Positions 4,548 to 5,177 of a stretch of DNA of 5,177 bases are shown piece by piece. Within the stretch, counting starts at the first letter, position 1. Each line of letters starts with the position of its first letter. A program made the position numbers and the translations under genes. The DNA comes from Opitutaceae bacterium (lineage in GTDB: Bacteria > Verrucomicrobiota > Verrucomicrobiia > Opitutales > Opitutaceae): positions 1 to 5,177 of the forward strand of contig JAIRTK010000514.1 of assembly GCA_031254955.1 (NCBI GenBank), read 5' to 3'. The notes beneath the pieces were generated by a model. That model was not told the origin of the DNA. It worked only from the letters and a program-made list of their open reading frames with translations, and made no database searches.

Positions 4548-5177
4548 TCAGAAGAGATTGATGAGAAGTTGCGGCCAGACGCCGAGGAGGAGCATGAGGG
4601 CGGCGGCGGGAGCGAGGACGGCGAGTTCGCGGGCGGTGAGGTCGGTGACGGCGGGGGTGGCGCCGGCGACGGGGCCGTGGAAGACGCGTTGCCAGAAGGT
4701 GAGCAGGAAAAGCGCGGTGACGAGCAGGCCGACGCAGGCCACCGCCGCCGCCCAGGGGACGGTGCCGAAGACGCCGCGGAAAATGAGGAACTCGCCGACG
4801 AACCCGTTCAGGCCGGGAAGGCCGAGCGAGGAGAACAGGGCGACGCCGCAGAGGAGCGCGAAGACCGGGGCGACTTTGCGCACGCCGCCGAAGTCACCGA
4901 TGCCGCGCAACCCGCCGGAGCGCGTCTCCAGAATCCCGATACAATAGAAGAGCGCGGCGGCGGAGAGGCCGTGGTTGAACATTTGCAGGAGGATGCCGGT
5001 GTAGGCGGCGTTGAAGCTGGCTAAATCAGTTTTGCTTTCGTGGCCGACGAGGATGGCGAAGAGCGCGAGCAGGCAGTAGCCGAGGTGGTTGACCGACGAG
5101 TAGGCGATCATGCGTTTGAGGTCGGTCTGGCGCAGCGCGGCAAACGCGCCGAGCACGATGCCGCAGAGCGCGAGCAC
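4548..5177 (-). CDS. nuoM: NADH-quinone oxidoreductase subunit M, first copy, C-terminal part
   Basis: The last 209 codons of a NuoM-type complex I membrane subunit; the 5' part lies beyond the right edge, so the first codon here (GTG) is internal valine. Family landmarks in order are QTDLKRMIAYSSVNHLGY (residues 17-34 of the fragment), LLQMFNHGLSAAALFY (63-78), LGLPGLNGFVGEFLIF (118-133), whose Glu129 matches the TM12 Glu407 of E. coli NuoM, and FWQRVFHGP (161-169) followed by a short loop and the final helix. NGFVGEFLI and the short tail separate it from NuoL, which has FFSKDEI-type sequence at this place. It is a paralogue, not an exon or frameshifted part, of the complete nuoM downstream, since both contain the same TM9-TM14 region. 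The last helix and stop are intact. Confidence 0.93.
   Translation of the reverse strand: MLALCGIVLGAFAALRQTDLKRMIAYSSVNHLGYCLLALFAILVGHESKTDLASFNAAYTGILLQMFNHGLSAAALFYCIGILETRSGGLRGIGDFGGVRKVAPVFALLCGVALFSSLGLPGLNGFVGEFLIFRGVFGTVPWAAAVACVGLLVTALFLLTFWQRVFHGPVAGATPAVTDLTARELAVLAPAAALMLLLGVWPQLLINLF

Overview
The window is GC-rich bacterial chromosomal DNA from a Gram-negative, respiring organism. The evidence is a periplasmic LolA-type protein and genes for the membrane arm of respiratory complex I. The palindromic repeats (an AAGCGGC-type hairpin pair and a GTAGGGGC-type hairpin pair) and the style of the Nuo proteins remind me of Verrucomicrobiota, perhaps Opitutaceae. That placement is from memory and is not proven by anything here.

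Layout: (1) 33-695 (+) encodes a LolA-like exported protein. (2) 696-1179 is a gene-poor convergent gap. It holds two small inverted repeats and, at about 814-1170, the C-terminal remnant of an IS5/IS4-type DDE transposase. A 144-bp palindromic MITE-like element (914-1057) has inserted into this remnant, flanked by a TTA duplication. Removing the element and one TTA restores the transposase Y-x2-R-x3-E-x6-K motif exactly. (3) 1180-5177 (-) is the 3' part of a nuo operon, read right to left: the C-terminal part of one nuoM (4548-5177, running off the edge), a 162-bp spacer, a complete second nuoM (2745-4385), then nuoN (1180-2748), which overlaps nuoM by the 4-bp GTGA.

The three Nuo proteins are antiporter-like membrane subunits of NADH:quinone oxidoreductase, which couple quinone reduction to proton translocation. 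Two adjacent nuoM genes suggest a complex I with an extra (fourth) antiporter-like subunit. Such modified complexes have been described in diverse bacteria. The second NuoM keeps the TM5 Glu, TM8 Lys and TM12 Glu but has Leu where the essential TM7 Lys of E. coli NuoM lies. It also has an enlarged loop near its C-terminus. Part of that loop is encoded by a 75-bp palindromic repeat sitting in frame inside the gene, which recalls the in-frame palindromic elements known from Rickettsia.

The most interesting points are the in-frame repeat in nuoM, the tandem nuoM arrangement with the missing lysine, the nested insertion in the convergent gap, and compensatory base changes between the two hairpins of each repeat pair. 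I see no CRISPR array, tRNA or rRNA, and nothing that looks like a defence system.
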